A DNA stretch of 64,000 bases from Acinetobacter lwoffii (GCF_024129435.1 NZ_JAMXXN010000009.1:57912-121911), one strand, 5' to 3'; counted from the first letter of the stretch, positions 46,348 through 55,523 are shown. The notes: generated by a model not told the origin, from the sequence alone. Numbers and translations: made by a program.

Positions 46348-47001
46348 ATGACAATCATGCAGAATGCTCCACTGGTTCCAGATTATGATCAAAATGAGGA
46401 ACGGATTAACTATATTAGTCATGGCGTAGGTGCCGGGCTATCCATTGTTGCTGGTATTCTTTTGATTATTAAAGGGTCTTACCTAAGTACTGGACAATGG
46501 ATTGGACTGTGGGTTTATGCACTGAGCATGATTCTGCTGTTTTCTGCTTCTATGCTCTATCACATGGCCACTGCAGCAGACCGCCGTTATTTTTATAAAA
46601 AAGTCGATCATACTGCGATATATTATTTAATCGCCGGAACCTATACCCCTTTCCTGTCAATTGCCATTCCGACCGCCAAAGCCCAGTATTTATTGATTGC
46701 GCTGTGGGTGATTGCCCTTCTTGGCACACTTTTCAAGTTCGTTTTCATTCATCGTTTCCAGAAACTTTCTTTGGCGGCTTATCTGGCCATGGGCTGGCTG
46801 GCGCTGCTGGTGATTGATGACATGCAGCAATATTTAAGTGCTCAATCTTTAACCTTTCTCATCATTGGTGGACTCGCTTATACCGTGGGTGCATTGTTTT
46901 ACGCTTTAAAAAGAGTAAGATATACCCACGCTATCTGGCACATATTTGTATTGATAGGCGCAGGATCACATTTTCTGTCTATCTATCTTTACGTGATTTA
47001 A
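46348..47001 (+). CDS. Hemolysin III / TrhA-type membrane protein
   Basis: 217 residues and seven membrane segments. EERINYISHGVGAGLSI, YHMATAADRRYFYKKVDHTAIYYLIAGTYTPF and the C-terminal HAIWHIFVLIGAGSHF give the conserved His/Asp sites of the PAQR/hemolysin III (UPF0073, YqfA) family. The family resembles adiponectin-type hydrolases and, despite its name, is not proven to be a toxin; roles in membrane homeostasis have been suggested. ATG at 46348. Confidence 0.88.
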   Translation: MTIMQNAPLVPDYDQNEERINYISHGVGAGLSIVAGILLIIKGSYLSTGQWIGLWVYALSMILLFSASMLYHMATAADRRYFYKKVDHTAIYYLIAGTYTPFLSIAIPTAKAQYLLIALWVIALLGTLFKFVFIHRFQKLSLAAYLAMGWLALLVIDDMQQYLSAQSLTFLIIGGLAYTVGALFYALKRVRYTHAIWHIFVLIGAGSHFLSIYLYVI

Positions 47002-47059
47002 TCATCTCCTTTTTCATTTCAGTGACCCTGAGCGAGTTGAAGCGAGAAGATTGCAGTTG

Positions 47060-47099
47060 TTTTTTTAAAAAATTACGCCTTTTTTAAAAAGATTACGCT
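47060..47099. repeat. Short tandem repeat ahead of the MHS transporter
   Basis: Two adjacent copies of a T-tract/A-tract followed by ATTACGC, each about 19 bases, within a 140-bp spacer. It may affect promoter curvature; nothing more can be said. Confidence 0.35.
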
Positions 47100-47143
47100 T
47101 TTAAAACTAAGTTTTTTTATTTTTAGTAAGTGTAAGGTTTTCC

Positions 47144-48451
47144 ATGGCGTCGTCTAATTCTGCTGCTCAGCCAGCACAAAATTCAAAATTTCGCGTTTTA
47201 ACAGCAAGCTTGGTAGGCACCACAATCGAATTCTTCGATTTTTATATTTATGCCACCGCTGCTGTCATTATTTTTCCGTATCTGTTCTTCCCTACTAGTA
47301 CAGATCCAATGACCGCAACCATTCAGTCTCTTGCGACTTTTGCCATTGCATTTATTGCCCGTCCGATTGGTGCAGCATTATTTGGTCATTTAGGTGACCG
47401 GATCGGACGAAAAGCCACCTTGGTTGCAGCTTTGCTAACTATGGGGATTTCAACCGTTGCGATTGGCCTGTTACCAACTTATGCGCAAATCGGAATTGCT
47501 GCGCCATTGTTACTTGCACTGTGCCGTTTAGGTCAGGGCTTGGGTCTAGGTGGTGAATGGTCAGGTGCTGTACTTCTTGCAACTGAAAATGCCCCTGAAG
47601 GCAAGCGTGCCTGGTATGGCATGTTCCCGCAACTGGGTGCTCCAATCGGCTTTATTCTGGCAACAGGTTCTTTCCTGACGCTTGGCGCTTTCATGTCTGA
47701 AGCTGACTTTATGGCTTGGGGCTGGCGTATTCCGTTTATCTCAAGTGCCTTGTTGGTAATTGTGGGTTTATGGATTCGTTTAAAATTGCATGAAACACCT
47801 GCTTTCCAAAAAGTGCTGGATAAACAGAAAGAAGTGAATGTTCCTTTTGTTCAGGTATTCAAAAAGCATTCCCGCATGCTGGTTCTGGGTACGATTGCTG
47901 CAATCTGTACTTTCGTTGTGTTCTATCTTACTACGGTATTTGCGCTGCAATGGGGAACCAAACAACTTGGTTATTCTCGTGAAGAATTCCTGCAATTGCA
48001 GTTAGTTGCAACTCTGTGTTTTGCTGCATTCATCCCGCTTTCAGCAGTATTGGCAGAGAAATTTGGCCGTAAGACTACTTCGATTGCGGTATGTGTCATT
48101 TCTGCGATCTTCGGTATCTTCTTTGCAGATATGCTTGAATCTGGCAGCACCTTGGTGGTGTTCCTGTTCTTGTGTATTGGTCTGGCGATCATGGGCTTAA
48201 CTTATGGGCCAATCGGTACGGTATTGTCTGAAATCTTCCCGACTTCAGTACGATATACGGGTTCTGCATTAACCTTTAACTTGGCAGGCATCTTCGGTGC
48301 ATCATTTGCACCGCTAATCGCAACCAAGCTGGCAACGGCCTATGGTTTGTCTGCAGTCGGTTATTACCTGACCGCAGCATCTATCCTGTCGCTTGTCGCG
48401 TTTTTACTGATTCGTGAAACCAAAAATGATGATGTAAACAATCAGATCTAA
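47144..48451 (+). CDS. MFS transporter, metabolite:H+ symporter (MHS) family
   Basis: 435 residues, 12 membrane segments. LVGTTIEFFDFYIYATAAVI, FGHLGDRIGRKATLVAALLTMGISTV and LGLGGEWSGAVLLATENAPEGKRAWYG are the motifs of the MHS family (ProP, ShiA, KgtP). The family takes up organic acids, betaines or shikimate with protons. The exact substrate is undetermined. ATG at 47144. A terminator follows, so it is monocistronic. Confidence 0.88.
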   Translation: MASSNSAAQPAQNSKFRVLTASLVGTTIEFFDFYIYATAAVIIFPYLFFPTSTDPMTATIQSLATFAIAFIARPIGAALFGHLGDRIGRKATLVAALLTMGISTVAIGLLPTYAQIGIAAPLLLALCRLGQGLGLGGEWSGAVLLATENAPEGKRAWYGMFPQLGAPIGFILATGSFLTLGAFMSEADFMAWGWRIPFISSALLVIVGLWIRLKLHETPAFQKVLDKQKEVNVPFVQVFKKHSRMLVLGTIAAICTFVVFYLTTVFALQWGTKQLGYSREEFLQLQLVATLCFAAFIPLSAVLAEKFGRKTTSIAVCVISAIFGIFFADMLESGSTLVVFLFLCIGLAIMGLTYGPIGTVLSEIFPTSVRYTGSALTFNLAGIFGASFAPLIATKLATAYGLSAVGYYLTAASILSLVAFLLIRETKNDDVNNQI

Positions 48452-48467
48452 GATTTTAGATTGATTC

Positions 48468-48496
48468 AAAAGCCAGCACTCGATGCTGGCTTTTTT
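48468..48496 (+). terminator. Terminator of the MHS transporter gene
   Basis: AAAAGCCAGCA/TGCTGGCTTTTTT stem, loop CTCGA. Confidence 0.9.
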
Positions 48497-48583
48497 ATGA
48501 TTTCACAACAAAATTCGGCTACTTATCTTGTTAAATTTGCTCAACAATCAAATGAACTCAATTTAAAAAAATGAGGCAAGGCC

Positions 48584-48985
48584 ATGCAGGATCTTATTGA
48601 ATACCTCTCGCAGGAGCAGTTGGTCAATATCATTATTTTGCTGGAAGATGATAAAAAATTAGAAGCTGTTCGCTATATCACCGAGAATACACCCTTGGAT
48701 GAAGCTCAGGCGCTGCAAGTGATTGATGAAATTGTGCAGGAACATGATGTGGTCATGAAGCATGAGAGTACCGGTCCACGCTTTAGTGATGATGCCGGTG
48801 ATATCGACCTGGTGACACCGCCACTGGAAATCCCCACCCATCCTAGTTTGAGCACATCCACAGAAGCTGAAATCACTGCGCAACAATTACGTGAAAATGT
48901 GCCAACCCGAAAAATTGAAAAGAAAATCTGGATGATGGCGGCCGTCGCAGTGGTCTTGCTGATTCTGGTCTGGATCATCAGTTAA
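48584..48985 (+). CDS. Tail-anchored protein with an L7/L12-like N-terminal segment
   Basis: 133 residues. Residues about 24-52 (KKLEAVRYITENTPLDEAQAL...IDEI) resemble the helix-loop-helix of the ribosomal L7/L12 C-terminal domain (KIxxIKxxRxxTGLxLxEAKxxVE), the surface that binds elongation factors. A Thr/Ser/Pro-rich linker follows, then a basic patch KIEKKIW and a single C-terminal membrane segment (MMAAVAVVLLILVWIIS). The likely topology is N-in, tail-anchored. The similarity is by eye and function is unknown. ATG at 48584 with GAGG upstream. Confidence 0.6.
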   Translation: MQDLIEYLSQEQLVNIIILLEDDKKLEAVRYITENTPLDEAQALQVIDEIVQEHDVVMKHESTGPRFSDDAGDIDLVTPPLEIPTHPSLSTSTEAEITAQQLRENVPTRKIEKKIWMMAAVAVVLLILVWIIS

Positions 48986-49009
48986 CGCGGTACAGAATGC
49001 CGGCTGAAT

Positions 49010-50020
49010 TTAAATCAGTTCAATAATATCAATGGTAGGCGGCACCCGGAAACGGAAAGGTACACCGACCAAACCGGTACCGACAGTCACGAACACATCT
49101 GCATGTTCATGACGGTACATGCCCTTTTTATGTCCCAAAATTGAAACCTTTTTCATGACGTAATCGGTCAGCCAAGGCAGCTCCACCTGTCCGCCATGGG
49201 TATGCCCGGACAGCATTAAAGGACGTGTCGGCAGTTTCGGAATCATATCGACCGTATCCGGGTTATGCGAAAGAATGACCCAAGGCTTGTCCTGAGGCAA
49301 GTCTGGCAAACTGCGCATGTCGGCTTTTCCAGCCCAGAGATCACCCACGCCCAAAAGTCGGAATTCATCAAATTCGACAATTTGACCTTCAATATCCATG
49401 ACCTGATTGACTTGTAGTGCATAGTGCAACAGTTCCCGAATCGGCGGTCCGGGATATTGTTCGTCATGATTGCCATTGACCGAATAGACCGGAGCGTGAA
49501 TCTCTTTTAAAACCGCCAGTTCCTGTGCCAGTTTATTTTCTGGCTCGTAAGTCCAGTCGCCAGCAACCACCACCAAATCAGGTTGAATATGATTTAATTT
49601 GTGTACAATTTGTCGCAACTGCCGCTCATGGCCCGAAAACAGACCGATATGCAAATCTGCAATCAGGGCGATTTTTACTGGCTGCTTTAAACGTTTATCT
49701 GCATTGATCTGATATTGTGTCGTTTTCACTTGAATTAAATGCGGCTCGATAAAGCGTGCATAAGTCAAAACCCCACTAAGCAAAAATACAAAAATAGCTT
49801 CATGCAGCGAATAATACCCCGTCCATCCAGCATAAATACTGAAGAAAACCAAAGGGATTAATAAATAGGCAAGATAAAAAGCCAGCAAATGACCAAAAGC
49901 TTTAAAGGGATGAATGGTTTCGGTACGTGATTGGCTCGACCATGCCTGAGCCACAGCCCAGATGGCTAAAATCGCCATTCCCAAATAAAAATAAAACAGT
50001 ACGGAATTCGAATCCCACAT
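49010..50020 (-). CDS. Membrane-associated metallophosphoesterase (YaeI-like)
   Basis: 336 residues. Two to four hydrophobic segments lie in the first 100 residues. The metallophosphoesterase blocks are DLHIGLFSGHERQ, GDWTYEPENK, GNHDEQYPGP and GHTHGGQVELPW, which supply the bimetal ligands. The arrangement fits YaeI-type enzymes, which hydrolyse phosphodiesters of nucleotides or lipids (such as UDP-2,3-diacylglucosamine-like substrates) at the membrane. The substrate here is not defined. ATG at 50018-50020. Confidence 0.88.
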   Translation of the reverse strand: MWDSNSVLFYFYLGMAILAIWAVAQAWSSQSRTETIHPFKAFGHLLAFYLAYLLIPLVFFSIYAGWTGYYSLHEAIFVFLLSGVLTYARFIEPHLIQVKTTQYQINADKRLKQPVKIALIADLHIGLFSGHERQLRQIVHKLNHIQPDLVVVAGDWTYEPENKLAQELAVLKEIHAPVYSVNGNHDEQYPGPPIRELLHYALQVNQVMDIEGQIVEFDEFRLLGVGDLWAGKADMRSLPDLPQDKPWVILSHNPDTVDMIPKLPTRPLMLSGHTHGGQVELPWLTDYVMKKVSILGHKKGMYRHEHADVFVTVGTGLVGVPFRFRVPPTIDIIELI

Positions 50021-50121
50021 AAATTGGCCTTATTCAGTCGAGCAGCAGATTACTGGCTTTATATTTATCTTTTCATAGCTGGCAATTATACTCAATTCTA
50101 ATTTTTCATTCTTCGACTTAT

Positions 50122-51756
50122 ATGGCCACTGCTCCCCGCGATCAAGTTCATCTTCAATCCTCAAGTTTTATACGTACTCATCGCTATAAAGCCGGCATTT
50201 TACTGAGCTGTAGTCTGGTTCTGGGTCTACCTGCGTGTAGCACCTTACCCAAGCAAACCGAACAGCCAAGCCAGATGGCATTTGAAACGGATACATCGCA
50301 AACCAGCCTGGCACAAATTGTTGAACCTTTACGTGATCAGAACATCGGGTTGACCGGTTATCGCGTGCTGTATGATCCGCTTGAAGCACTGGCTGCGCGG
50401 ATTCAGCTGATTAATAAAGCGGAACGCAGTCTGGATCTGCAATATTACATCTGGGATAACGACCGGATCGGTGCCCTCGCCCTGCATGCGATTATTCAGG
50501 CAGCGGATCGTGGCGTAAAAGTGCGCCTGTTGATGGATGACAATAATGCCAAGAAAATGGAAGGGATTTATCTGGCCTTAAACCAGCATCAGAATATCGA
50601 TGTCAAACTGTATAACCCCTATCGCTTCCGTAAATACCGCGCCATGGACATGGTTCTGGATTTAAAACGCATTAACCGCCGCATGCATAATAAAAGCTTT
50701 ATTGCCGATAACCAGATTGCCTTGATTGGCGGGCGCAATATGAGCAACCAGTATTATAATGTCAGTGAAAGCTATCAGTTCTCTGATGTCGATGTGATGC
50801 TGGTCGGTGCAGCATCGGATGAAATCATTCATTCCTTCGATGAATACTGGAATGATGATTATGCCTATCCGGTACAAGAGGTTGTGGATCCACGGCATCA
50901 TGGCTTACGTTTTCCAAGCTTAAAACAACAGCTAGAAACCCATAGTCAGGATCCAGCGACTCAAAATTATCTGGATCTGGCCAATCGTTCCAGAGCCTTT
51001 GACCAATGGTTGGAACAAAACATTCAGCTGGATTGGGTGGAAGCCGAAGTGGTCAAAGATCCACCGAGCAAAATCAAAGCCAAGGCCAAAACCGAAGAAC
51101 ACCTGAATTTCCAGTTATTACAGCGTCTGGAAAAACCTGAACAAAGTGTCGATATTGTCTCTGCCTATTTTGTTCCGGAAAAAAATGGTGCAGACCGTTT
51201 AAAGAAACTGGCGAATGAGAATATCAAAGTTCGCGTCCTGACCAACTCTTTTAAGGCCAATGACGTTGCCGTGGTGCATGCCTTTTATGCTAAATATCGT
51301 CAGGATCTATTGGAAAATGGCGTGCAGCTTTATGAGTTTCTGGCAGCGCCAGAAGCCAATCACCTAAATGCCAATACTGAAGAAATTTCGAAAAAAGCCA
51401 AAGTCAGCCTGAAAGGACTGAGTCGTTCTAGCCTGCATGCCAAGTTGATGGCATTGGATCAAAAACAGGTGTTTATTGGTTCTTTTAATTTTGATCCGCG
51501 TTCGGCTTATCTAAATACTGAAATTGGCGTATTGCTAAACAGTCCGTCTTTGGCACGTGCAGTACATGACACCATGGACAAAAATCTGAGTAAATATGCG
51601 TATAAACTTGTGCTGGATGCGAATCAGAACATTAACTGGAAAATCAAGAAAGCCAATGGTGACGTTCAAACATTTACCAAAGAACCAAAAATGAAATGGT
51701 ATCAGAAAGCTGGCCTTAAGCTGTTGTCTTGGCTGCCAATTGAAGGTTTTATGTAA
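50122..51756 (+). CDS. Phospholipase D family lipoprotein, cardiolipin synthase ClsC-like
   Basis: 544 residues. A lipobox (LGLPAC, Cys39) follows a hydrophobic stretch, so a lipoprotein is likely. Two HKD motifs are present: HNKSFIADNQIALIGGRN (near residue 190) and HAKLMALDQKQVFIGSFNFD (near 440). This places it with PLD-type cardiolipin synthases such as ClsC, which use phosphatidylglycerol and phosphatidylethanolamine. It converges on the acyltransferase gene. Confidence 0.85.
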   Translation: MATAPRDQVHLQSSSFIRTHRYKAGILLSCSLVLGLPACSTLPKQTEQPSQMAFETDTSQTSLAQIVEPLRDQNIGLTGYRVLYDPLEALAARIQLINKAERSLDLQYYIWDNDRIGALALHAIIQAADRGVKVRLLMDDNNAKKMEGIYLALNQHQNIDVKLYNPYRFRKYRAMDMVLDLKRINRRMHNKSFIADNQIALIGGRNMSNQYYNVSESYQFSDVDVMLVGAASDEIIHSFDEYWNDDYAYPVQEVVDPRHHGLRFPSLKQQLETHSQDPATQNYLDLANRSRAFDQWLEQNIQLDWVEAEVVKDPPSKIKAKAKTEEHLNFQLLQRLEKPEQSVDIVSAYFVPEKNGADRLKKLANENIKVRVLTNSFKANDVAVVHAFYAKYRQDLLENGVQLYEFLAAPEANHLNANTEEISKKAKVSLKGLSRSSLHAKLMALDQKQVFIGSFNFDPRSAYLNTEIGVLLNSPSLARAVHDTMDKNLSKYAYKLVLDANQNINWKIKKANGDVQTFTKEPKMKWYQKAGLKLLSWLPIEGFM

Positions 51757-51781
51757 GCTTGATTCTTTGAATAGAAACCAT

Positions 51782-51808
51782 AAAAAAGCCTCTTATTGAG
51801 GCTTTTTT
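51782..51808. terminator. Bidirectional terminator inside the 3' end of the acyltransferase gene
   Basis: AAAAAAGCCTC/GAGGCTTTTTT stem, loop TTATT. The right arm contains the stop region (51793-) of the converging acyltransferase gene. Confidence 0.88.
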
Positions 51809-52602
51809 AATACCCGTGACTGAAGTTCAACCAGGCCAGTCTGCATTTTTTCCTGGACCACACGGGTCAGGCTTTCAACCGTATGCCCTTCCGTGGCAAT
51901 TGCAGGTAAAGCCACTAAATGTGCAATGACTTGCGGCATTTTCAGTACTTTTTTGACATGGGCAGCAAAACTGATGTCATTGACAAACGGTGCAACCATA
52001 TCCAGTTCGCCCTGCTGATTCACATAACAAATCAGACAGATTTGTACAGGACGCTGCGCTTCAATCGCGGCGCCTAAAATCCGGCCATGTACTTTTTTGA
52101 TGGCTCGCCCATCAGAAGTTGTCGCTTCAGGAAAGAACAGCACCGGAATATTCTGTTTGAGAAAACCGGTAATTTGTTCACGGATCCTGACGGAATCTCC
52201 TGAACCTCTTTTAATAAATAAGGTACCTCCGCCCTTGGCCAATTTGCCTAGAATCGGCCAGTTCTCAATTTCTGCTTTTGCCAGAAAAAATACGCGCGCT
52301 CCGGAACCCAGAACTGCAATATCGAGCCAGGACACATGGTTACTGACCCATAAGGCGGGTTCACGCGGAATCTCGCCATGCACCTGCACTTCGATATTGA
52401 ATACTTTGCATAACTGGCGGCAAAAATGTTGCACATAGCGGGTATTGGTCGGGTTGTTCGGATTTTTATATAAGCCATGACGAAAAACCAAGTAAAACCC
52501 TTCACTAATGGTAGCCAATGAAGCTGTGATTTTCCGGCTATACAGGAAAAACTTGGCCAAGCCTTCGATATCTGGAGTCTGGTTTTGTACAGTTGAGTTC
52601 AT
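51793..52602 (-). CDS. Lysophospholipid (1-acyl-glycerol-3-phosphate-type) acyltransferase
   Basis: 269 residues. Block I is SNHVSWLDIAV (NHX4D catalytic pair, near residue 90), block II contains TLFIKRGSGDS, and block III is LFFPEATTSDG. A hydrophobic N-terminal part precedes it. PlsC-like enzymes acylate lysophosphatidic acid or related lipids at the inner membrane. It may be an accessory acyltransferase (lipid A or ornithine-lipid type) rather than the housekeeping PlsC. ATG at 52600-52602. Confidence 0.85.
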   Translation of the reverse strand: MNSTVQNQTPDIEGLAKFFLYSRKITASLATISEGFYLVFRHGLYKNPNNPTNTRYVQHFCRQLCKVFNIEVQVHGEIPREPALWVSNHVSWLDIAVLGSGARVFFLAKAEIENWPILGKLAKGGGTLFIKRGSGDSVRIREQITGFLKQNIPVLFFPEATTSDGRAIKKVHGRILGAAIEAQRPVQICLICYVNQQGELDMVAPFVNDISFAAHVKKVLKMPQVIAHLVALPAIATEGHTVESLTRVVQEKMQTGLVELQSRVLKKPQ

Positions 52603-52791
52603 AAAAACGTCATTAAATCCTAAGCGAGATACAGGGAATATCCACGAATTAAACTCATTCTATACTGTTCATCCGCAACTTGCATTGATAATAAAAATCG
52701 GCCAATAACATCTATATCTTCAATTTTAATTGGATTAAAAAATCATTCAAAATAAAACTATCGAAATATTAGATTGAAAAGGATCGTAGCC

Positions 52792-52923
52792 ATGCCAGAT
52801 CAAACCCAGCCCGCGAACGACACACCTCAGCCTTTACAAGTGCTCAAATATATTTTGGGCGGCACTTTCATCTATGCCGTGGTACTGGTAACACTTGCAC
52901 AACTGTTTATCAGCGCACTTTAA
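52792..52923 (+). CDS. 43-residue single-pass membrane protein
   Basis: A short frame starting at ATG 52792 with AAAGGA 8 bases upstream. The product is MPDQTQPANDTPQPLQVLKY, then a membrane segment (ILGGTFIYAVVLVTLAQLFI) and the end SAL before TAA. The ribosome binding site, the complete hydrophobic segment and the polar Gln/Pro-rich head support a real small gene. It precedes hflX on the same strand by 77 bases and could share its transcript. Function unknown. Confidence 0.7.
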   Translation: MPDQTQPANDTPQPLQVLKYILGGTFIYAVVLVTLAQLFISAL

Positions 52924-53000
52924 ACCAAAGCCGCGCTAATTCAGTATCTGCTCAGCCCTTTTTCAACTACACTAAAGTTTTCAAGTGGAGATTGGCCTGA

Positions 53001-54341
53001 GTGGAATATTTACAACAACATCGAGGGAAAGAGCGCGTCATTCTGGTGAGTGTCAGCGTACAAATGCTGGATGACCTTGATGCTGAAGAGTTTCGTTTGC
53101 TGGCCCAGTCTGCAGATACTGAAATTCTCGAACATATTTATGCTCAGCGGGTGAAACCCGATGCCAAATTTTTTATCGGCTCCGGCAAGGCAGAAGAAAT
53201 TGCTGAACGTGTTGAAGAACTGGAGGCCAATTTGGTCATTTTTGACCATGCCCTGACCCCGGCCCAAGCCCGAAATCTGGAACAGGTGATCAAATGCCGC
53301 GTGGTCGATCGTACTGAACTGATTCTGGATATTTTTGCCCAGCGTGCCCGTACCTATGAAGGTAAGCTGCAAGTCGAACTGGCACAGTTACAACATTTAT
53401 CTTCACGTTTAATTCGTAGTCGTGGCAATCTCGACAGCCAGAAAGGCGGGATTGGTTTACGTGGCCCGGGTGAAACCCTGCTGGAAACAGACCGCCGTTT
53501 GCTGCGTATCCGTATGGGACAGCTCAAGGCACGCATTGATAAAGTCCGCCAGACCCGGATGCAAGGCCGTGTTGCTCGTCAAAAAGCGGCTGTGCCGACG
53601 GTATCTTTGGTGGGTTATACCAATGCTGGTAAGTCTACCCTGTTTAATTTACTCGCCAACAGCGATGTCTATGCAGCCGATCAGCTGTTTGCAACCTTGG
53701 ACCCTACTTTACGGCGTCTGGAATGGGATGGGATCGGCAATCTGGTGCTGGCCGATACGGTCGGTTTTGTCCGTAATCTTTCACATTCTCTGGTGGAATC
53801 CTTTAAAGCAACTTTGGAGGAAACCGTAGAAGCCACGCTGTTACTGCATGTCATTGATTCAAGCAGCCCAGAAATGCTGGAGCAGATTGAAGCTGTAGAA
53901 AAAGTGCTGAAAGAAATTGGAGCCGATGTTCCGATCCTGCAGGTTTACAATAAAATTGACTGTAGCGGTGAAGAAGCCAAAATTATTTATCGACGTCCAG
54001 GTGAACCGGAACGGGTCTATGTTTCGGCACATAGTGGCGAAGGTATCGACCTGCTGCGTAAAGCGGTACATGAGTCCTTGATGGGGCAACTACAGTCCTT
54101 CGATTTAATCCTGAAACCCGCTTATGGCAAGCTGCGTAACCAGCTCTATAGTTTGAATGTGATCCAGTCTGAACATTATGATGATGAAGGTCAGCTACAT
54201 CTGCATATTCGAATTGCCCCACAAAAACTGGAACAGTTGATTAAACAGGCGCATTTACCTGTAGATGAAATTCTAGGCAAACAGGCGCAGCAATTTCAGC
54301 GTCCACTGGAAGCGTTTGAAATCCAGTCAAAGATCGAGTAA
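53001..54341 (+). CDS. hflX: Ribosome-associated GTPase HflX
   Basis: 446 residues from a GTG at 53001. The HflX-specific N-terminal domain (VKPDAKFFIGSGKAEEI, LTPAQARNLE) leads into the helical linker RGPGETLLETDRRLLRIRM, and then the G domain: GYTNAGKSTLFN (near residue 204), DTVGFVRNL (near 252) and NKID (near 317). HflX splits stalled 70S ribosomes under stress. In many gammaproteobacteria it follows hfq; here it does not. A cidA-lrgB pair follows. Confidence 0.93.
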   Translation: MEYLQQHRGKERVILVSVSVQMLDDLDAEEFRLLAQSADTEILEHIYAQRVKPDAKFFIGSGKAEEIAERVEELEANLVIFDHALTPAQARNLEQVIKCRVVDRTELILDIFAQRARTYEGKLQVELAQLQHLSSRLIRSRGNLDSQKGGIGLRGPGETLLETDRRLLRIRMGQLKARIDKVRQTRMQGRVARQKAAVPTVSLVGYTNAGKSTLFNLLANSDVYAADQLFATLDPTLRRLEWDGIGNLVLADTVGFVRNLSHSLVESFKATLEETVEATLLLHVIDSSSPEMLEQIEAVEKVLKEIGADVPILQVYNKIDCSGEEAKIIYRRPGEPERVYVSAHSGEGIDLLRKAVHESLMGQLQSFDLILKPAYGKLRNQLYSLNVIQSEHYDDEGQLHLHIRIAPQKLEQLIKQAHLPVDEILGKQAQQFQRPLEAFEIQSKIE

Positions 54342-54369
54342 AACTTGATAAGTAAACTTATTAATATTA

Positions 54370-54753
54370 ATGATCATAGCAATGAACTGGATAAAACGAA
54401 TAGATTGGCCAGCATGGATTGGCACCCTGTTACTGATTATTGTCTTTCGGGAAGCTTCGGTCTGGTTAATGACCCAACTGAATCATCCTGAATTAGGCAA
54501 TCTGGTCGGGTTATTGAGCCTTTTAATTGCGCTGTTTACCTGGCGCTACTTCGGCAAACTCCCCGCCCGCCTCGTAGATACCAATAACAAACTGATGAAG
54601 GAAAGTGCCTTTGCTTTCCTGCCTGTCAGTGCAGGTGCACTGATGATGCTGGTACATATGGGCCAGAAAATTCCGGCCTTTCTGTTCATCATGTTTTTCA
54701 GCACCCTGATTCCTTTATGGATTTACGCCAAAATGGCCAAGCGCTGGTTATAG
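54370..54753 (+). CDS. CidA/LrgA-type holin-like protein
   Basis: 127 residues, four membrane segments, with the family-type C-terminal half FAFLPVSAGALMMLVHMGQKIPAFLFIMF. CidA/LrgA proteins are thought to form holin-like oligomers controlling murein hydrolase activity or metabolite (pyruvate) transport. An internal Met (residue 5) is an alternative start. It lies directly before the LrgB gene, with 9 bases between, so they form one unit. Confidence 0.82.
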   Translation: MIIAMNWIKRIDWPAWIGTLLLIIVFREASVWLMTQLNHPELGNLVGLLSLLIALFTWRYFGKLPARLVDTNNKLMKESAFAFLPVSAGALMMLVHMGQKIPAFLFIMFFSTLIPLWIYAKMAKRWL

Positions 54754-54762
54754 GAGTTCCGC

Positions 54763-55437
54763 ATGTTATCTATTTTGTATGGCTTTGCGGTTACGCTCAG
54801 CGCCTATCTGATTGCCAAACCCTGTAACCGGTTCATACCGCAAATTCCCGTCATCGTGTTCAGCATGTTCTTTGTACTGGTGATTTTATTTGTGCTGGGC
54901 ATTCCCTATGAAAATTACATGGATGAAGTTAATCCGCTTTTCAACCATTTACTCGGCTATGTGACCGTCGCCCTGGCTATCCCTCTGGCCGCGATGCGCT
55001 ACGATGACTTGCCGCTCAAAGCCATTATCGGCATTTTGGTTTTTGCCAGTATCAGTGCTGTCGCCTTACCGATGGGACTGGCTTATCTGCTGCATATGTC
55101 CTCTGCAGACATTATGGCGTTTGCTACCCGTGCCGTGACTACTCCAATTGCGATTAATATTGCCACCCTGCTGGATGCACCCATCAGCATGGTGATTCTG
55201 ATTGTGATTCTTTCTGGCGTGATTGGTGCAGCCTTTTCGCCATTTATTCTCAAACATATTAATGATGAGCGCGCTTCTGGACTGGCTTTAGGACTAGCCG
55301 CACATGCCATTGGTACAGCTCAGGCCTGGCAGCGTGGCAGTATTGCAGGACGTTATGCCGCATTTGGTATGGCCGTCAATGCAGTCTTTACCGCGGTCTG
55401 GTTGCCTACGTTTATACTTTATTTGCAAAAAATGTGA
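54763..55437 (+). CDS. LrgB/CidB family protein
   Basis: 224 residues, about seven membrane segments. LLGYVTVALAIPLAA, TRAVTTPIAINIATLLDAP and GLALGLAAHAIGTAQAWQ match the LrgB family. It is the partner of the CidA-like protein upstream. The ribosome binding site GGAG is 6 bases before the ATG at 54763 and overlaps the end of cidA. In other species these pairs modulate autolysis or pyruvate handling. Confidence 0.88.
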   Translation: MLSILYGFAVTLSAYLIAKPCNRFIPQIPVIVFSMFFVLVILFVLGIPYENYMDEVNPLFNHLLGYVTVALAIPLAAMRYDDLPLKAIIGILVFASISAVALPMGLAYLLHMSSADIMAFATRAVTTPIAINIATLLDAPISMVILIVILSGVIGAAFSPFILKHINDERASGLALGLAAHAIGTAQAWQRGSIAGRYAAFGMAVNAVFTAVWLPTFILYLQKM

Positions 55438-55476
55438 CTAGTGAATCAAATTAATCATTTGTTTTATAGGGTAATC

Positions 55477-55498
55477 GTTCTTACTATAGAGTAAGAAC
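55477..55498. promoter_or_regulatory. 9-bp inverted repeat before the first DUF2147 gene
   Basis: GTTCTTACT-ATAG-AGTAAGAAC, 26 bases before the ATG at 55524 and 40 bases past lrgB. It has perfect arms and no T-run on the plus strand. It could be an operator or an RNA hairpin; its role is inferred. Confidence 0.45.
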
Positions 55499-55523
55499 AC
55501 TAATCTCACCTAGGAACAGATAT

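Noticed and set aside
46348..47001. Hemolysin III gene as a virulence toxin
   Set aside because: The family has a seven-TM hydrolase-like layout and the name is historical; a toxin role is not supported by the sequence.
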